From: Roseiarcus sp963836695 | GTDB taxonomy: Bacteria; Pseudomonadota; Alphaproteobacteria; Rhizobiales; Beijerinckiaceae | Direction of reading: 5' to 3' | Length of the DNA stretch: 64,000 bases | NCBI GenBank assembly: GCA_963836695.1 | Contig: CAWIKX010000016.1 | Span: 40,507 to 104,506, forward strand | Shown here: one piece after another, positions 55,448 to 64,000 of the stretch | Position numbering within the stretch: the first letter of the stretch is position 1 | Layout of the letters: each line of letters starts with the position of its first letter | Notes under the pieces: model-generated | Database searches by the model: none | What the model saw: the letters and a program-made list of their open reading frames with translations, nothing else | What the model was told of the DNA's origin: nothing | Made by a program: the position numbers and the translations under genes

Positions 55448-56197
55448 ATGAAGATCCTCGTGCCCGTCAAACGGGTGGTCGACTACAACATCAAGATCCG
55501 GATCAAGGCCGACGGATCGGGAGTCGAACTCGCCAACGTCAAGATGTCCATGAATCCGTTTGACGAGATCGCAGTCGAGGAAGCGCTACGACAGCGGGAA
55601 GCCGGCAAGGCGAACGAGATTGTCGTCGTCTCGATTGGCCCGGCGCAGGCCAGCGAGACCATCCGCACCGCGCTCGCCATGGGCGCTGATCGCGGAATCC
55701 TCATCAAGACCGATGCTCTCGTCGAACCGTTGGCCGTCGCTAAGCTGCTCAAGGGCGTCGTCGCCTCAGAACAGCCGGGCCTCGTCATTATGGGCAAGCA
55801 GGCGATCAACGACGACTCGAACCAGACCGGGCAGATGCTCGCGGCGCTTACCGGCTGGGGCCAGGGTACCTTCGCCTCCAAGGTTGTTATCGGCGAGGGT
55901 TCGGTCGAGGTCACGCGAGAAGTCGACGGTGGCATGCAGACCGTGTCTCTGAAGATGCCCGCGATCGTCACCACGGACCTCCGCTTGAACGAGCCGCGAT
56001 ACGCCTCGCTCCCCAACATCATGAAGGCGAAGAAGAAGCCGATCGACGAGAAGACCCCGGCGGACTACGGGGTTGACGTTTCGCCTAGGCTCAAGGTCCT
56101 GAAAACCGTTGAGCCCGCGGGTCGCAAGTCCGGCGTTAAGGTCAAATCGGTGGCCGAGCTGGTCGCCAAGCTGCACGATGAAGCGGGAGTGATCTGA
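55448..56197 (+). CDS. etfB: Electron transfer flavoprotein beta subunit
   Basis: Shuttles electrons from acyl-CoA dehydrogenases to ETF-ubiquinone oxidoreductase. 249 residues from ATG 55448 (MKILVPVKRVVDYN), with GAGGAG 11 bases upstream. The beta-subunit signature MSMNPFDEIAVEEALR and IMGKQAINDDSNQTG are present. etfA follows after 2 bases. Confidence 0.97.
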   Translation: MKILVPVKRVVDYNIKIRIKADGSGVELANVKMSMNPFDEIAVEEALRQREAGKANEIVVVSIGPAQASETIRTALAMGADRGILIKTDALVEPLAVAKLLKGVVASEQPGLVIMGKQAINDDSNQTGQMLAALTGWGQGTFASKVVIGEGSVEVTREVDGGMQTVSLKMPAIVTTDLRLNEPRYASLPNIMKAKKKPIDEKTPADYGVDVSPRLKVLKTVEPAGRKSGVKVKSVAELVAKLHDEAGVI

Positions 56198-56199
56198 CG

Positions 56200-57144
56200 A
56201 TGGCGACCCTTCTCCTCGCGGAAGTCGCCGGCGGGCAACTCAACGACGCAACCGCCCGCGCGCTCACTGCGGCGCTCGAGCTCGGAGCTCCGGTCGACGT
56301 GCTCGTCGCCGGCCAAAACGTCGGCGCCGCCGCCGAGACAGCGGCCAAGCTTGAGCGTGTGGCGAAAGTGCTGGTCGCAGACGATCCTCTTTACCAGCAC
56401 GGCCTGGCCGAGCCGCTCGCGGCCTTGATCGTTGCGCTCGCGCCCGGTTATGACGCGATCGTGGCGCCCTCGACCGCCAGCGCCAAGAATGTCGCGCCGC
56501 GCGCGGCGGCGCTTCTCGACGTCATGCAGATTTCCGACATCACCAAAGTCGTCGGCCCGAAGACATTCGAGCGGCCGATCTATGCCGGCAATGCGATCCA
56601 GATCGTTAAATCGACCGATCCGAAGATTGTCGTGACCGTGCGCACCGCCTCTTTCTCAGCGACCGGCCAGGGCGGCTCAGCGTCCATCGAGAAGGTCGCC
56701 GCCGCTCCCGACCCCGCCGTCTCGTCGTTCGTCGGGGAGGCCCTGGCCAAGTCCGACCGCCCGGAACTGGCCTCGGCGAGGATCATCATTTCCGGCGGCC
56801 GGGCGATGCAGAAAGCGGAGAATTTCAAGACTTATATCGAGCCAGTGGCGGACAAGCTCGGCGCGGCGATGGGCGCATCCCGCGCTGCGGTGGACGCGGG
56901 CTACGCACCCAACGACTGGCAGGTTGGTCAAACCGGCAAGGTCGTCGCGCCTGAGCTCTATATCGCGGTCGGCATCTCTGGCGCGATCCAGCATTTGGCA
57001 GGGATGAAGGATTCGAAGATCATCGTCGCCATCAACAAGGACGAAGAGGCGCCGATCTTCCAGGTTGCCGACTATGGCCTCGTCGCCGATCTCTACACCG
57101 CGCTGCCCGAACTTGCGGCGGAGCTCGCGAAGATCGGTCGTTGA
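56200..57144 (+). CDS. etfA: Electron transfer flavoprotein alpha subunit
   Basis: 314 residues, pairs with EtfB and binds FAD. The C-terminal FAD domain shows IISGGRAMQKAENF, SRAAVDAGYAPNDWQVGQTGK and the LYIAVGISGAIQHLAGM signature. The N-terminal half is the variable AMP-like domain. Coupled with etfB. Confidence 0.97.
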   Translation: MATLLLAEVAGGQLNDATARALTAALELGAPVDVLVAGQNVGAAAETAAKLERVAKVLVADDPLYQHGLAEPLAALIVALAPGYDAIVAPSTASAKNVAPRAAALLDVMQISDITKVVGPKTFERPIYAGNAIQIVKSTDPKIVVTVRTASFSATGQGGSASIEKVAAAPDPAVSSFVGEALAKSDRPELASARIIISGGRAMQKAENFKTYIEPVADKLGAAMGASRAAVDAGYAPNDWQVGQTGKVVAPELYIAVGISGAIQHLAGMKDSKIIVAINKDEEAPIFQVADYGLVADLYTALPELAAELAKIGR

Positions 57145-57245
57145 GGTCCGCCTGAACCGATGAGAAAATCCCGCCGTCCGACTGGACCCTCGCTATCGCT
57201 CGTCTATGATCGTGGCGCGGCGCACGCTGTCTGCTGGACAAAAAT

Positions 57246-58127
57246 ATGACTTTCAATATCGAGACGGTCGGCGTCATCGGCGCCGGCCAGATGGGCGCAG
57301 GCATAGCCGAGGTCGCGGCTCAGGCGGGGCTGACCGTCTTCCTCAATGATGTCGCCGAGGAGCGGGTCAACAGCGCTCTCGCAACCATCAATGGCCACCT
57401 GTCGCGGCAGGTGGCCAAGGGTCAACTCGACGAGGACCAGCGGAGAGCTATCCTCGATCGCATTCAAGTGGCTCGGACGCTCGACAAACTTGGCGAGTGC
57501 GATCTCGTGGTCGAGGCGGCCTCGGAGAATGAAGAGGTCAAGCGCAAGGTCTTCATCGCGCTCCGCTCGTTTCTCAAGCCGGACGCAATCGTCGCATCCA
57601 ACACATCCTCGATCTCGATCACGCGCCTCGCGTCGGTCACCGCAAATCCCGAACGTTTCATCGGCATCCACTTCATGAACCCCGTGCCGCGCATGCAGCT
57701 GGTCGAATTGATCCGCGGCATCGCGACTAAGGATGAGACGTTTGAGGCCGCCAAGGCGTTCGTCATCCGTCTGGGCAAAACAGCGACCATGTCGGAGGAT
57801 TTCCCCGCCTTCATCGTCAACCGCATCCTATTGCCGATGATCAACGAGGCGGTGTACACGCTCTATGAGGGCGTGGGCTCGGTCGAGGCGATCGACACCG
57901 CGATGCGGCTCGGCGCCAATCATCCGATGGGGCCATTGCAGCTCGCCGACTTCATCGGCCTCGACACTTGCCTCGCGGTCATGCAGGTTCTGCACGAGGG
58001 GTTGGCGGATTCCAAGTATCGCCCCTGTCCGCTCTTGGTGAAATATGTCGAGGCGGGGTGGCTCGGCCGGAAGACCCAGCGCGGCTTCTACGACTACCGC
58101 GGCGAGCAACCGGTGCCTACGCGCTGA
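57246..58127 (+). CDS. hbd: 3-hydroxybutyryl-CoA dehydrogenase
   Basis: NAD(P)-dependent oxidation of 3-hydroxybutyryl-CoA, or the reverse. 293 residues. The Rossmann motif is GVIGAGQMGAGIAEVAA, the catalytic region GIHFMNPVPRMQLVE and the C-terminal NHPMGPLQLADFIGLD. Third gene of the etfB-etfA-hbd run, a common arrangement in Hyphomicrobiales, which points to fatty-acid or PHB-linked metabolism. Confidence 0.95.
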   Translation: MTFNIETVGVIGAGQMGAGIAEVAAQAGLTVFLNDVAEERVNSALATINGHLSRQVAKGQLDEDQRRAILDRIQVARTLDKLGECDLVVEAASENEEVKRKVFIALRSFLKPDAIVASNTSSISITRLASVTANPERFIGIHFMNPVPRMQLVELIRGIATKDETFEAAKAFVIRLGKTATMSEDFPAFIVNRILLPMINEAVYTLYEGVGSVEAIDTAMRLGANHPMGPLQLADFIGLDTCLAVMQVLHEGLADSKYRPCPLLVKYVEAGWLGRKTQRGFYDYRGEQPVPTR

Positions 58128-58137
58128 CGGACGGCCG

Positions 58138-58342
58138 TTGTCGCGCTCGGAGCGGCTTCTCGGGCTCCTGCAGGCGCTGAGGCGCCGGCGCCGGCCGGTT
58201 AGCGGACGGCTTCTCGCTGAGGAACTCGGCGTCTCCTTGAGAACGCTCTATCGCGACATCGCCAGCCTGCAAGGCCAAGGGGCCGAGATCGAGGGCGAGG
58301 CGGGGCTGGGCTATATCCTCAAGCCCGGTTTCTGGCTTCCCC
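58138..58342 (+). pseudogene. YafY/WYL-type regulator, cut off by IS3 insertion
   Basis: TTG 58138 begins LSRSERLLGLLQALRRR; the HTH EELGVSLRTLYRDIASLQGQG and the linker GEAGLGYILKPGFWLP match YafY-type regulators. The next residues expected, PLMFTxxE and the WYL domain, are missing because the IS left end starts at 58343 and a stop follows in the element. The distal part is not found on the far side of the IS, so the gene is truncated for good. It lies 10 bases after hbd. Confidence 0.75.
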
Positions 58343-58391
58343 TGACCTGCCACTGAGATTTTCCTCCACGGGGATTTAGAGTCCGGCCCTC

Positions 58392-58673
58392 TTGAAGGAC
58401 GGACAGATGAAGCGAGCACGGTTCACGGAAGATCAGATCATCGGGGTGCTGAAGGAGCACGAGGGCGGGGCGAAGACGGCGGATCTGGCGCGCAAGCACG
58501 GCGTCTCAGAAGCAACGCTTTACAACTGGAAGTCCAAGTACGGCGGCATGGATGTCTCCGAGGCCAAACGGCTGAAGCAGCTCGAGGACGAGAACGCCAA
58601 GCTGAAGAAGCTTTTGGCCGAGCAGATGTTGGATGCCGCCGCGCTTCGCGAGCTTCTGTCAAAAAAATGGTAG
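58392..58673 (+). CDS. IS3-family transposase OrfA
   Basis: 93 residues; ATG 58407 (MKRARFTEDQII) is the alternative start. An HTH_Tnp_1 domain (ADLARKHGVSEATLYNWKSKYGG, in part) is followed by a leucine-zipper-like helix (KQLEDENAKLKKLLAEQM). The 3' end AAAAAAATGG contains an A7 run (58661-58667) fitting -1 frameshifting into orfB. IS407-like group from the KxxKKLLAE pattern. Confidence 0.93.
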   Translation: MKDGQMKRARFTEDQIIGVLKEHEGGAKTADLARKHGVSEATLYNWKSKYGGMDVSEAKRLKQLEDENAKLKKLLAEQMLDAAALRELLSKKW

Positions 58674-59593
58674 GGCCCGCCGTCAAGCGCGAAGGCGTCG
58701 CGCATCTTCGGGCCACGATGGGCCTGTCGGAACGGCGGGCCTGCTCGATCGTCAGCGCTGACCGCAAGATGGTCCGTTACCGCTCATGTCGGCCGCCAGA
58801 CACGGAGCTTCGGACGCAATTGCGCGATCTCGCCAACGAGAGGAAGCGTTTCGGATATCGTCGGCTGTTCGTCCTGTTGCGGCAGGCGGGCGAGCCCTCG
58901 GGCGTCAACCGCATCTACCGGCTTTATCGCGAAGAAGGCCTCACGGTGCGCAAGCGGCGGGCTCGGAGGCGCGCCGTGGGGTCGCGGGCGCCGATCCTTG
59001 TCGAATCCAAGCCAAACGCTCGCTGGTCGGTGGATTTCGTCCACGACCAGCTTGCCTGCGGCCGGCGGCTCCGCATTCTGAACATCGTCGATGACGTGAC
59101 GCGGGAGTGCCTGGCGGCGATCCCCGACACCTCGATCTCAGGCCGGCGCGTGGCGCGCGAACTGACTGTTTTGATCGAGCGCCGCGGCAAACCCGACATG
59201 ATCGTCTCGGACAATGGGACCGAGTTCACCTCGAACGCCATGTTCGCCTGGGCGCAGGACAACAGGGTCGTCTGGCATTTCATTGCGCCAGGAAAGCCGA
59301 TGCAGAATGGCTTCTGCGAGAGTTTCAACGGGCGCATGCGCGACGAGCTTCTCAACGAGAGCCTGTTCCTCGGCCTCGATCATGCCCGGACCAAGATTAC
59401 GAACTGGGTCGACGATTACAACCAGCGACGACCGCACTCGGCGCTGGGCTATCTCACCCCGGCAGCTTATGCCGCCAATCTCTCCGCAACATGCGATCGT
59501 CTGCGCAACCCCGACCAGCTCCGCCGATCGCATGTTGCTCCACCCGCGCCCCATCGCTTAAAACCCGCCGAGGCTCTAATCGCCGCTGGATGA
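58667..59593 (+). CDS. IS3-family transposase OrfB (DDE integrase core)
   Basis: 308 residues. Catalytic residues are in WSVDFVHDQLACG (D), IVSDNGTEFTS (D) and ESFNGRMRDELLNE (E), with the HTH_21 region ERKRFGYRRLFVLLRQ before. Its ATG overlaps the A7 slip site. Product may be made alone or as an OrfAB fusion after -1 slippage. Confidence 0.95.
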   Translation: MVGPAVKREGVAHLRATMGLSERRACSIVSADRKMVRYRSCRPPDTELRTQLRDLANERKRFGYRRLFVLLRQAGEPSGVNRIYRLYREEGLTVRKRRARRRAVGSRAPILVESKPNARWSVDFVHDQLACGRRLRILNIVDDVTRECLAAIPDTSISGRRVARELTVLIERRGKPDMIVSDNGTEFTSNAMFAWAQDNRVVWHFIAPGKPMQNGFCESFNGRMRDELLNESLFLGLDHARTKITNWVDDYNQRRPHSALGYLTPAAYAANLSATCDRLRNPDQLRRSHVAPPAPHRLKPAEALIAAG

Positions 59594-59703
59594 TACTTCA
59601 GTGGCAGGTCAGGTAACGAGCGACGCCCGACTTTTGCCGACCGCCCCCTCCGCCAGACTTTAAAACCAAAATCTCAACCGCGATGTCTGGCTACCCGACG
59701 CAT

Positions 59704-61659
59704 TCACTTCCAATGCCCGAGGGAGCGAGTGCGGAACTGTTCGCGGAATTGCGCGGTGGACTTTGGCATCAATTCGCCGCTGCCCCAGTCGAGAATCACG
59801 GCATAGCGGCGCACGGCGTCGAGCGCGTTGATCTCGCCGGCTCGGTATTTGGTTGCCACCGCCTCCGGCTCTTCCTCCAGCCAGCCACGTCGCTCGGCGC
59901 GGATGGCGGAGCGCTCGCGCTCGGTCGCGTCCCGGTCAACCTCGTATTCGCAAAGATCCTTATCGATCACTTTAAGGATGACGCCGTAATCCATGGCGGC
60001 GCGCTCGATCGACACGTAATCGTCCGCGACATCCTCCTTCACCTTCTCAGGATCTCGATCCAGGGGATCGCCGTACCCGCCGCCGCCCGCCGTGGGCCGG
60101 CTAAACAGGTCACCCGGTTGCAGCGGCACGTCCGAGAAGACGGAGCCAAGCCACGTGTCCTGATTAGCCCCGGAGCGCCTCAAATGTAAGCCGTGAGGCA
60201 TGGAGGGCAGGCCGCCATTGGTCCCCCAAACCACCGCGCGCTCGCGGTCGCAAATGTAGGAAAGAACCGTGTTCTCGCCCTCACGCAGGATGGACGCTTT
60301 ACGAGCGCCAACCCCGCCACGCCACTTTCCGGGGCCGCCCGAATCCGTCACGGCCTCAAATTCGGTTGTGAGGATCGGCGCGCCTCGCTCCTGACCTTCG
60401 ACAGGCTGCGATAGCATGCCTGTGCCGAAAGACGCCTGTGTCACATTGGCGCCGTCCTTACCATTGCGGCCGCCCCAGCCCCCAGGCAACCAGTCATAGA
60501 ACATGAAGATCGGCTTTTCAGGGCTGCGCGCGTCATTGCCGCCGGTCAGCAGATATTCAATGTTGAAAGTGCAGGAGATAGCCCGATGCGGCATGATGCC
60601 GGACCAAATCTCGTAGATCGAATTCATGATCTTCTCGAAGGGCATCAGGAAGCCGGTCACGGCTACTGGCCATTTCGCGCTGACCACCGTGTCGGGCGGG
60701 GCCACTATCTCGATGACGCGGTAGAGGCCGGAATTCAGCGGAAGGTCGGGGAAGAAGGTCTTCATGCCGGCGACACAGGCCGAGAAGGTGGCACCGAAGG
60801 CTGAATTGTAGATCGAGCCGATGGTTGGATGACTGCCGGTGAAGTCGTAGATGACCTTGTCGCCCGCGATCGTGGTCTTGACGCGGATCGGGATCATGCC
60901 CTCGCCGCCCGACACATCACGGTCGATATAGTCCACCGTTTCCCACGAGCCGTCCGGCAGAGCCGCTAGCCGTTGGCGCACGGTGCGCTCGACGTAATCC
61001 TGCACGGCCGCCATGCCGGCCACCACAGTGTCTTTGCCGTATTTATTGACTAACCGCAGCACCTCGCGCGCCGCAACATTGGTGGCCTCGGCCTGAGCGT
61101 GCATGTCGCCGATGAGGGAGGCCGGGTCGCGGGTGTTGCTGGCGATCATATGGGCCACGTCACGGCAGAACCGGCCGCGGTCGAAGATGCGCACGGGCGT
61201 GATGCGCAGACCCTCGCGGAACATGTCCTTGGCCATGACATCGAAAGAACCAGGCACCGAGCCGCCCATGTCCGACCAATGGCCATTCGACTGCGCGTAG
61301 CCGATCACCTCGTCGCCCACGAAAATGGGCCGGATGAGCCGGACGTCGCTGAAATGTGTGCCGCCAGCATATGGGTCATTGATCATGTAGACGTCGCCGG
61401 GATGCATGTCCCCTTTGAAGAACGCTATCACCGCCTTGCAGGTGTAGTGCAGCGTGCCGACGTGGACCGAGATATCGCCATTGCCCTGGGCGACGCTATC
61501 CCCATTGGCGTCGTGGAGCGCGTTGGAGAAGTCGCGGTTATAGATCACGAAGGAATAGCAAGTCCTCAGGATTTGCTCGGCCATCTGGTCTACGGCCGTG
61601 ATAAAGGAATTCTTCAAAACCTCGAAGGTGACGGGATCGAGCTCTGCGGTCTCGGACAT
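59704..61659 (-). CDS. hyuB: Hydantoinase/oxoprolinase B-type subunit
   Basis: 651 residues from ATG 61659 (MSETAELDPVTFEVLKNS). The frame continues to 61803 inside hyuA. Family blocks: VAQGNGDISVHVGTLHY, INDPYAGGTHFSDVRL, WSDMGGSVPGSF, and the C-terminal AGGGGYGDPLDRDPEKV. Pairs with HyuA as an ATP-dependent amide or carboxylation-type enzyme (hydantoinase, oxoprolinase, acetone/acetophenone carboxylase group). Two bases after hyuA, so the two are one unit. Confidence 0.93.
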   Translation of the reverse strand: MSETAELDPVTFEVLKNSFITAVDQMAEQILRTCYSFVIYNRDFSNALHDANGDSVAQGNGDISVHVGTLHYTCKAVIAFFKGDMHPGDVYMINDPYAGGTHFSDVRLIRPIFVGDEVIGYAQSNGHWSDMGGSVPGSFDVMAKDMFREGLRITPVRIFDRGRFCRDVAHMIASNTRDPASLIGDMHAQAEATNVAAREVLRLVNKYGKDTVVAGMAAVQDYVERTVRQRLAALPDGSWETVDYIDRDVSGGEGMIPIRVKTTIAGDKVIYDFTGSHPTIGSIYNSAFGATFSACVAGMKTFFPDLPLNSGLYRVIEIVAPPDTVVSAKWPVAVTGFLMPFEKIMNSIYEIWSGIMPHRAISCTFNIEYLLTGGNDARSPEKPIFMFYDWLPGGWGGRNGKDGANVTQASFGTGMLSQPVEGQERGAPILTTEFEAVTDSGGPGKWRGGVGARKASILREGENTVLSYICDRERAVVWGTNGGLPSMPHGLHLRRSGANQDTWLGSVFSDVPLQPGDLFSRPTAGGGGYGDPLDRDPEKVKEDVADDYVSIERAAMDYGVILKVIDKDLCEYEVDRDATERERSAIRAERRGWLEEEPEAVATKYRAGEINALDAVRRYAVILDWGSGELMPKSTAQFREQFRTRSLGHWK

Positions 61660-61661
61660 GA

Positions 61662-63686
61662 TCAGGCCTCCTGTCGAAGAATGATGTTGAGCCAGCCATC
61701 GACCTCGGCGGTGAAGCCAGGGGGCACCACGGTGGTGGAATCCACCTGTTCGACGACGGCCGGCCCCTTGAAGGCGGCGCCTGCCGCCAGATCTGGCCGC
61801 CAATAAACAGGCGCTTCGGCCCCGCCGGTCTCAGCGAACCAGACGCGGCGATGGGACCGGGGCGCAGCCGGCACGCCAGAGGGCGCAGTTTTCGCGAGTT
61901 CGGCCTTGGGCACGACGCCCACGGCCTTGAGGTTCAGGCGGAACAGGCCGACCGGCGTGTCGTCCCGGCGGAAATTGTATTCGCGCTCGTGATGCTCGTG
62001 GAAGGCTTCGACAAGGGGGGCAAGGTCGGCGATCGGCGAGAGCGCGGGCACGGCAAGCGAGCGCCATTGCCCTTGGTACATCATGTCGACCGTGCGCTGC
62101 ATCACCACATCCTTCGGCGCTACACCCTCGTGGGCGAGGCGCTCGGCAGCCTCATGCTCCAGCGCCTTGAAGGCGGCCTCGATGGCGTCGGGATCCGCTT
62201 CCGCGGCCGACTTCAGATAGCTCGTCGCGAGGTCATGTTGGACGTCAACCAGCAGGCAGCCCATGGCCGAAGTGATGCCCGGATGTGGCGGCACGATCAC
62301 CGCAGGGATCGACAGTTCCCTGGCGATGTCGGCGCCGTGCAATGCGCCGGCGCCTCCAAAGGCGACGAGAGCGAAATCGCGCGGATCATAGCCACGGCTA
62401 ATGGAGATTAGCCGCACAGCGTTCGCCATATTGGCGTTCGCCACGCGGATGATGGCGTCCGCGGCCTCTTCAAGGCCGAGCTTGAAGGGCTCGGCGACGC
62501 CTGTGCGCACCGCTTCGCGCGCCTTTTCGGCACTTAGCTGGATGCCTCCGGCGAGCTTCGCGCCTAGCCGGCCCAGGGCCACATTGGCGTCCGTATTGGT
62601 GGGCACCGTATTGCCGTTGCCGTAGCAGGCAGGGCCGGGATTTGCGCCGGCCGACTGTGGGCCGTTGCGCAGGCCGCCGGCCTCGTCGATCCAGGCCAGT
62701 GAGCCGCCGCCGGCCCCGATGGTCAGGACCTCGATCGACGGGAAGCGGATCGGGTAGCCGAACTCGACAAACCAGTCCTTGGTGACGCGCGACTGGCCCT
62801 CGTAGGCGAGCGACACGTCACAACTCGTGCCGCCCATGTCGAGACCGATCGAGTTCGGAAAGCCGCATTGCGCGGCTATGTGACGACTCGCGATGGCGCC
62901 TGCGGCTATGCCGGAGCCAGCAAGGCGGCCGGCAAATTCCTTAACGCCACGCGGCGTCATCACGCCGCCGCCGGTGTGTAGCAACAGCAGGTCGCTTTTG
63001 TAGCCGGCGTCCGCAAGCCGAGCGCTGAGCCTGGTCGTGTAATCGACCAGGACTGGACTGAGGGCGGCATTGACCACTGTGGTGGAGAAGCGTTCGTGCT
63101 CGAAGATCTCGGGCAGGATCTCCGAGGAAATCGAGACCGGGACGCCGGGCAGCGCCTCGGTGAGAATCGCCTTCATTTGCCGCTCGCTGGCTCCATTCGC
63201 ATAGGCATTCATGAAACAGACCGCCACGGCCGCGACGCCGCGTTTCTTGAGGATGCGTGCGACCTCGTGTGCGCCTTCCTCGTTGAGCGGTGTAACGACC
63301 TTGCCGGCGGCGTCGACGCGCTCCGCGACCGTGAGGCGGTCGCGTCTCGGCACATAGGGGGGCGCCACGTCCTTGTAGATGTCCCAAATGTCGTCCTTGT
63401 TGGCGCGGCGGATTTCGATCACGTCGCGGAAGCCCTGAGTACACACCATTGCGGTGCGAGGCAGGCGCCGAGTGATCAGAGCATTCGTCGCCACCGTAGT
63501 GCCGTGCGAGAAGAGGACGACGTCGGACAGGTCCACGCCACCCGTTTCCAGCCCCTTCATCACGCCTTCGATCGGGTCCGGTGTCGAGCTGGTCTTGGCG
63601 ATACGGATCGCGCCAGTGTCCTGATCCAGGATGCAGATGTCCGTGAAAGTGCCGCCGATGTCGACGGCCACGCGTAGGTTGGGCAA
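61662..63686 (-). CDS. hyuA: Hydantoinase/oxoprolinase A-type subunit
   Basis: 674 residues, starting VAVDIGGTFTDICI with the ASKHA-type nucleotide block, then SHGTTVATNALI, NSIGLDMGGTSCDVSL and the VLTIGAGGGSLAWID domain. It probably hydrolyses ATP to activate an amide or ketone for HyuB. The start follows a cyclase-type gene 26 bases upstream. The particular substrate is not known. Confidence 0.93.
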   Translation of the reverse strand: MPNLRVAVDIGGTFTDICILDQDTGAIRIAKTSSTPDPIEGVMKGLETGGVDLSDVVLFSHGTTVATNALITRRLPRTAMVCTQGFRDVIEIRRANKDDIWDIYKDVAPPYVPRRDRLTVAERVDAAGKVVTPLNEEGAHEVARILKKRGVAAVAVCFMNAYANGASERQMKAILTEALPGVPVSISSEILPEIFEHERFSTTVVNAALSPVLVDYTTRLSARLADAGYKSDLLLLHTGGGVMTPRGVKEFAGRLAGSGIAAGAIASRHIAAQCGFPNSIGLDMGGTSCDVSLAYEGQSRVTKDWFVEFGYPIRFPSIEVLTIGAGGGSLAWIDEAGGLRNGPQSAGANPGPACYGNGNTVPTNTDANVALGRLGAKLAGGIQLSAEKAREAVRTGVAEPFKLGLEEAADAIIRVANANMANAVRLISISRGYDPRDFALVAFGGAGALHGADIARELSIPAVIVPPHPGITSAMGCLLVDVQHDLATSYLKSAAEADPDAIEAAFKALEHEAAERLAHEGVAPKDVVMQRTVDMMYQGQWRSLAVPALSPIADLAPLVEAFHEHHEREYNFRRDDTPVGLFRLNLKAVGVVPKAELAKTAPSGVPAAPRSHRRVWFAETGGAEAPVYWRPDLAAGAAFKGPAVVEQVDSTTVVPPGFTAEVDGWLNIILRQEA

Positions 63687-63712
63687 AATCGCTCTCCGAT
63701 GAGGGATTGAGT

Positions 63713-64000
63713 TCAGCGCAGCGGCATGGCCACCGGCCGCATTGGTGCGCCGGTAGCCCCCCGCAGCTTGATGCAGGCGCCGAAGAAGGCAAATTCGTAC
63801 AGCTTGTCAGCCGCCAACTCGTCGAGTTGGGCCATCTCAAGGAGAGGCACTCCAGCTTCGGCGAGCAAGTACGTATGCACCGGGAAGAAATTGAGCCCAG
63901 GGGCCGCTGGCGTCTGCTCAAGGGTGAGGTTGTCGGCCCCGATCATGATGGCGCCGTGTTTAGCGAGATATTCGGCGCCCTCCCGGTTGAGGCCGGGTGT
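63713..64000 (-). CDS. Cyclase-family protein (kynurenine formamidase-like), partial
   Basis: The 3' part of a putative cyclase (PF04199-like): the frame is open from base 64000 as TPGLNREGAEYLAKHGAIM, then IGADNLTLEQTP and FFPVHTYLLAEAGVPLLEM, and ends ATGAPMRPVAMPLR. These enzymes are metal-dependent amidases related to kynurenine formamidase. It is upstream of hyuA on the same strand, so it likely acts in the same catabolic pathway. The N-terminal half lies beyond the window. Confidence 0.85.
   Translation of the reverse strand, partial: TPGLNREGAEYLAKHGAIMIGADNLTLEQTPAAPGLNFFPVHTYLLAEAGVPLLEMAQLDELAADKLYEFAFFGACIKLRGATGAPMRPVAMPLR

Larger units (their letters stand above)
58343..59611 (+). 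mobile_element. IS3-family insertion sequence
   Basis: 1269 bp. The terminal inverted repeats begin TGACCTGCCACTGA on both ends (14 perfect bp at least; 16 if the outer CC/GG is counted) and end TG...CA as in IS3. It carries orfA (58392-58673) and orfB (58667-59593). No target-site duplication is seen: CCC precedes the left end and GGT follows the right. The DDE residues and both reading frames look intact, so the element may be active. Confidence 0.88.

Noticed and set aside
55228..55470. 80-residue minus frame between the transporter and etfB
   Set aside because: Overlaps the etfB start and looks like random Arg/Ser-rich translation.

Overview
The window is high-GC, densely coded bacterial chromosome. 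It is best placed in the Alphaproteobacteria, order Hyphomicrobiales (Rhizobiales), perhaps near Beijerinckiaceae/Methylocystaceae. Support comes from a PetP/PetR-type MarR plus response-regulator pair, a ChpT-like phosphotransferase, DUF4167 and DUF1127 proteins, EI-Ntr (PtsP), an etfB-etfA-hbd operon, a serC leader motif of the alphaproteobacterial type and PEPxxWA-CTERM proteins. The genus cannot be fixed from sequence alone. No rRNA, tRNA, CRISPR array or prophage was seen.

Layout. 1-14.8 kb: the 3' part of a UvrD/PcrA helicase, ilvE, a MarR/response regulator/histidine kinase operon, trxA, a HAD phosphatase, ribF, ileS (frameshifted), lspA, an exported protein, DUF4167, a ChpT-like gene and cysQ. 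15-21.4 kb: serC-serA behind a structured leader, a Trm112-like gene, obgE, a GNAT gene, and rpmA and rplU behind a strong promoter and a hairpin leader. 21.6-25.4 kb: a DUF2214 membrane protein, four consecutive PEP-CTERM exported proteins on the minus strand, and a LuxR-type remnant. 25.4-32.4 kb: DUF1330, malate synthase, DUF1127, a frameshifted branched-chain amino acid binding protein, a LysR regulator, an EamA transporter and a frameshifted dienelactone hydrolase. This part also holds an unusual non-coding block with nested palindromes and a duplicated LysR promoter. 32.5-46 kb: an OFA-type antiporter with a 43-residue small partner, a Pit phosphate permease, an M20 peptidase, a folP-folK fusion, a class IV aminotransferase, a ModE-like regulator, a frameshifted SGNH hydrolase, trpF-trpB, a cupin, a MAPEG pseudogene and a conserved hypothetical. 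45.7-55 kb: ptsP, prfA and nadD, then a dipeptide-type ABC operon (binding protein, two permeases, fused ATPase). 55.4-64 kb: etfB-etfA-hbd, a YafY/WYL regulator cut off by an IS3-family element, and a cyclase-hyuA-hyuB operon that runs off the right edge.

Most genes are housekeeping (amino acid, NAD, FAD and folate biosynthesis, translation, protein export). The accessory interest lies in the PEP-CTERM gene array, the 27.7-29.7 kb regulatory block, the IS3 breakpoint and several predicted RNA structures. Five otherwise intact genes, including the essential ileS, each appear to need removal of exactly one base to restore their frame, and several of the extra bases lie in short homopolymers. 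This suggests consensus errors in the sequence rather than true gene decay. The MAPEG gene, in contrast, looks really degraded.
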